Assembly: GCF_964355755.1 (NCBI RefSeq)
Contig: NC_092680.1
Coordinates: 11,449,001 to 11,513,000 of the forward strand
Source: Antedon mediterranea
Taxonomy: Eukaryota; Echinodermata; Crinoidea; Comatulida; Antedonidae
Direction: 5' to 3'
Length of the DNA stretch: 64,000 nt
Part shown: positions 60,339 through 64,000 of the stretch, piece by piece
Layout: every line of letters starts with the position of its first letter
Position numbering within the stretch: position 1 is the stretch's first letter
Program-made: the position numbers and the translations under genes
The notes under the pieces: generated by a model
The model's database searches: none
The model's input: the letters and a program-made list of their open reading frames with translations, nothing else
Told to the model about the DNA's origin: nothing

Positions 60339-61437
60339 GCCAAATGCGATTTGAAGCTATTCTGTACACTTTGATGTTTTGTGTGAAAAAGTTTTGTCAA
60401 AATGCTCAAAATGGTCTAAAACGTTTTTAAAACGATATTAAGCTATTTTGTGCTCTTTGATGTTTTTGTGTAACCAAGTTTCATCGAAAATCACAAAATG
60501 GTCTAAAACGTCTCCAAATGCGATTTGAAGCTTTTCTAAGCACTTTGGTGTTTTTATGTTAACAAGTTTTTTCGAAAATCACAAAATGGTCTAAATCGTC
60601 TCCAAATGCGATTTGAAGCTCTTCTGTACACTTTGATGTTTTGTTTGAAAAAGTTTTGTCGAAATTCTCAAAATGGTCTAAAACGTTTTTAAATACGATA
60701 TTAAGCTGTTTTGTGCACTTTGATGATTTGTGTGAAAAGTTTTAACGAAATGCTCAAAATGGTCTAAAACGGTTTCTAATGTGATTTTAAGCACTTTGAT
60801 GTTTTTGTGTAACCAAGTTTTTTCGAAAATCACAAAATAGTCTAAAACGTCTCCAAATGCGATTTGAAGCTTTTCTAAGCACTTTGGTGTTTTTATGTTA
60901 ACAAGTTTTTTCGAAAATCACAAAATGGTCGAAAACGTCTCAAAATGCGATTTGAGGATATTCTGAGCACTTTGGTGTTTTTTTGTTAAAAAGTTTTTTC
61001 GAAAATCACAAAATGGTCTAAAACGTCTCCAAATGCGATTTGAAGCTATTCTGTACACTTTGATGTTTTGTGTGAAAAAGTTTTGTCGAAATGCTCAAAA
61101 TGGTCTAAAACGTTTTTAAATACGATATTAAGCTATTTTGTGATCTTTGATGTTTTTGTGTGAAAAGTTTTATCGAAATGCTCAAAATGGTCTAAAACGT
61201 TTTTAAAACGATATTAAGCTATTTTGTGCTCTTTGATGTTTTTGTGTAACCAAGTTTCATCGAAAATCACAAAATGGTCTAAAACGTCGCCAAATGCGAT
61301 TTGAAGCTATTCTGTACACTTTGATGTTTTGTGTGAAAAAGTTTTGTCGAAATGCTCAAAATGGTCTAAAACGTTTTTAAAACGATATTAAGCTATTTTG
61401 TGCTCTTTGATGTTTTTGTGTAACCAAGTTTCATCGA
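60339..61437. repeat. 1,124-bp tandem duplication, copy 2
   Basis: GGTCTAAATC at 60588 and GGTCGAAAAC at 60927 lie 1,124 bp after the same markers at 59464 and 59803. The join near 60338 puts GTCGCCAAATG where the original has GTCTTCAAATG. It lacks the CAAATCGG change of copy 1, so that change arose after the duplication or copy 2 came from another unit. From here the sequence also matches 30827 onward at an offset of 29,512. Confidence 0.88.
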
Positions 61438-64000
61438 AATCAACAAAATGGTCTAATACGTCTCCAAATGCGATTTGAAGCTTTTCCAAGCTTTTTGCTG
61501 TTTTTATGTTAAGTTTTTTCGAAAATCACAAAATGGTCTAAAACGTCTTCAAATGCGATTTGAAGCTATTCTGTACACTTTGATGTTTTGTGTGAAAAAG
61601 TTTTGTCGAAATGCTCAAAATGGTCTAAAACGTTTTTAAATACGATATTAAGCTATTTTGTGATCTTTGATGTTTTTGTGTGAAAAGTTTTATCAAAATG
61701 CTCAAAATGGTCTGAAACGGTTTCTAATGCGATTTGAAGCTATTCTGTACACTTTGAAGTTTTGTGTGAAAAAGTTTTCTCGAAATGCTCAAAATGGTCT
61801 AAAACGTTTTTATATACCATATTAAGCTATTTTGTGCACTTTGATGTTTTTTTTGAAAAGTTTTATCGAAATGCTCAAAATGGTCTAAAACGGTTTCTAT
61901 TGGGATTTTAAGCACTTTGATGATTTTGTGTAACCAAGTTTCATCGAAAATCACAAAATGGTCTAAAACGTCTCCAAATGCGATTTGAGGATATTCTGAG
62001 CACTTTGGTGTTTTTTTGTTAAAAAGTTTTTTCGAAAATCACAAAATGGTCTAAAACGTCTCCAAATGCGATTTGAAGCTATTCTGTACACTTTGATGTT
62101 TTGTGTGAAAAAGTTTTGTCGAAATGCTCAAAATGGTCTAAAACGTTTTTAAATACGATATTAAGCTATTTTGTGATCTTTGATGTTTTTGTGTGAAAAG
62201 TTTTATCGAAATGCTCAAAATGGTCTAAAACGTTTTTAAAACGATATTAAGCTATTTTGTGCTCTTTGATGTTTTTGTGTAACCAAGTTTCATCGAAAAT
62301 CACAAAATGGTCTAAAACGTCGCCAAATGCGATTTGAAGCTTTTCTAAGCACTTTGGTGTTTTTATGTTAACAAGTTTTTTCGAAAATCACGAAATGGTC
62401 TAAAATATCTCCAAATGCGATTTGAAGATATTCTGAGCACTTTGGTGTTTTTATGTTAAAAAGTTTTTTCGAAAACCACAAAATGGTCTAAAACGTCTCC
62501 AAACGCGATTTGAAGCTCTTCTGTACACTTTGATGTTTTGTGTGAAAAAGTTTTGTCGAAATTCTCAAAATGGTCTAAAACGTTTTTAAATACGATATTA
62601 AGCTGTTTTGTGCACTTTGATGATTTGTGTGAAAAGTTTTAACGAAATGCTCAAAATGGTCAAAAACGGTTTCTAATGTGATTTTAAGCACTTTGATGTT
62701 TTTGTGTAACCAAGTTTTTTCAAAAATCACAAAATGGTCTAAAACGTCTCCAAATGCGATTTGAAGCTTTTCTAAGCACTTTGGTGTTTTTATGTTAACA
62801 AGTTTTTTCGAAAATCACAAAATGGTCTAAAACGTCTCCAAATGCGATTTGAAGATATTCTGAGCACTTTGGTGTTTTTATGTTAAAAAGTTTTTTCGAA
62901 AATCACAAAATAGTCTAAAACGTCTCCAAATGCGATTTGAAGCTATTCTGTACACTTTGATGTTTTGTGTGAAAAAGTTTTGTCGAAATGCTCAAAATGG
63001 TCTAAAACGTTTTTAAAACGATATTATTAAGCTATTTTGTGCTCTTTGATGTTTTTGTGTAACCAAGTTTCATCCAAAATCACAAAATGGTCTAAAACGT
63101 CTCAAAATGCGATTTGAAGCTTTTCTAAGCACTTTGGTGTTTTTATCTTAACAAGTTTTTTCGAAAATCACGAAATGGTCTAAAATGTCTCCAAATGCGA
63201 TTTGAAGATATTCTGAGCACTTTGGTGTTTTTATGTTAAAAAGTTTTTTCGAAAATCACAAAATGGTCTAAAACGTCTCCAAATGCGATTTGAAGCTCTT
63301 CTGTACACTTTTATGTTTTGTGTGAAAAAGTTTTGTCGAAATGCTCAAAATGGTCTAAAACGTTTTTAAATACGATATTAAGCTGTTTTGTGCACTTTGA
63401 TGATTTGTGTGAAAAGTTTTAACGAAATGCTCAAAATGGTCTAAAACGGTTTCTAATGTGATTTTAAGCACTTTGATGTTTTTGTGTAACCAAGTTTTTT
63501 CGAAAATCACAAAATAGTCTAAAACGTCTCCAAATGCGATTTGAAGCTTTTCTAAGCACTTTGGTGTTTTTATGTTAACAAGTTTTTTCGAAAATCACAA
63601 AATGGTCTAAAACGTCTCCAAATGCGATTTGAGGATATTCTGAGCACTTTGGTGTTTTTTTGTTAAAAAGTTTTTTCGAAAATCACAAAATGGTCTAAAA
63701 CGTCTCCAAATGCGATTTGAAGCTATTCTGTACACTTTGATGTTTTGTGTGAAAAAGTTTTGTCGAAATGCTCAAAATGGTCTAAAACGTTTTTAAATAC
63801 GATATTAAGCTATTTTGTGATCTTTGATGTTTTTGTGTGAAAAGTTTTATCGAAATGCTCAAAATGGTCTAAAACGGTTTCTATTGTGATTTTAAGCACT
63901 TTGATGATTTTGTGTAACCAAGTTTCATCGAAATGTACAAAATGGTCTAAAACGTCTCCAAATGCGATTTGAAGCTATTCTAAGTACTTTTGTGTTTTTA
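61438..64000. repeat. Copy of the 31.9-34.5 kb block, runs off the window
   Basis: Offset 29,512 from 31926-34488. Shared markers: GCTGTTTTTATGTTAAG at 61497, the skip to GATTTGAGGATATTC near 61977, GAAAACCAC near 62472 (as near 32960), GATATTATTAAGC at 63023, TTTTATCTTAAC near 63145 and ACACTTTTATG near 63305. A private CATCCAAAATC occurs near 63072. The array is not finished at the right edge. Confidence 0.9.

Larger units (their letters stand above)
1..64000. repeat. Satellite DNA array, ~87-bp monomer, fills the window
   Basis: Every part of the window I read is tandem satellite. The core ATGGTCTAAAACG recurs at about 87-bp spacing; the first ones have their GG at 39, 126, 213, 300, 387, 465, 553, 640, 727 and 812. 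Steps are mostly 87 bp, with 78-, 85- and 88-bp steps. All copies point the same way. No transposon, gene, microsatellite or unique sequence interrupts them. A representative monomer has 30 G+C in 87 bases (about 34%). Uninterrupted homogeneous arrays of this kind are typical of eukaryotic centromeric or pericentromeric DNA. That location is inferred; the sequence itself shows only the array. I do not recognise the family. Confidence 0.98.

Noticed and set aside
1-64000. CRISPR array (regular short repeats)
   Set aside because: There are no unique spacers. The whole 87-bp period is repeated, with related sequence throughout, and no cas genes are present.
1-64000. CENP-B box
   Set aside because: TTCGAAAA is abundant, but it is not followed by the A and CGGG needed for the NTTCGNNNNANNCGGGN pattern. 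I saw no CGGG in the window.
1-64000. Telomere repeats or a simple microsatellite
   Set aside because: TG-rich runs such as GTTTTGTGTG recur only once per monomer and are not tandem short repeats.
1-64000. Bacterial promoters, ribosome binding sites, terminators, tRNA or rRNA
   Set aside because: AT-rich stretches and small dyads occur once per monomer and have no downstream gene. No conserved RNA sequence or cloverleaf was recognised.

Overview
The whole 64 kb window is one uninterrupted array of AT-rich satellite DNA, all in the same orientation. I see no protein-coding gene, RNA gene, transposable element, CRISPR array or unique-sequence island. The unit is a monomer of about 87 bp, with common variants of 78, 85, 86 and 88 bp. 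It is easily phased on the conserved core ATGGTCTAAAACG, which recurs in nearly every monomer. The representative monomer is about 34% G+C. An array like this points to a eukaryotic chromosome, most plausibly centromeric or pericentromeric heterochromatin read through by long-read assembly. I do not recognise the satellite family and cannot name the species or clade.

Monomers fall into a few recurrent classes. A-type monomers carry CTCCAAATGCGATTTGAAG after the core. B-type monomers carry TTTTTAAA(T)ACGATATTAAGC. C-type monomers carry GTTTCTAATGTGATTTTAAGC and are 78 bp long. The second half of each monomer also varies: a GTGTGAAAAAG, a GTTAACAAG and a GTGTAACCAAG version. The order of the classes is fixed over long distances, so the array is organised as higher-order repeats (HORs).

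Layout, from comparing positions by eye: (1) 1-2235 holds a 773-bp, nine-monomer unit followed by a diverged second copy and related monomers. (2) 2236-15211 and 15212-28187 are two nearly identical tandem copies of a 12,976-bp block. (3) Inside those blocks and beyond them is a 4,309-bp HOR of about 50 monomers: 9132-13440 and part of the next; 22108-26416, 26417-30725 and a partial third; 50496-54804, 54805-59113 and a partial third. (4) 34741-37460 repeats 1-2720 almost exactly. From there to 39410 the sequence follows the first block but skips whole numbers of monomers (1,200, 262 and 1,970 bp). (5) 39411-43794 and 43795-47590 form a tandem pair with a related period of 4,384-4,387 bp. The first of the pair contains a nested 601-bp tandem duplication. 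(6) 47591-49930 is a mosaic. (7) 49931-60338 is a 4,309-bp HOR cluster copied at an offset of 28,388 from 22-32 kb. (8) 60339-64000 repeats 30827-34488 at an offset of 29,512 and continues past the window edge.

No genes work together here. What the sequence records is the history of the array: repeated, in-register unequal exchange or replication slippage at several scales (3, 5, 7, 9, 13, 14, 23, about 50 and about 150 monomers), recent enough that many copies differ by only scattered single bases. All offsets are read directly from shared marker bases. Percent identities were not computed.
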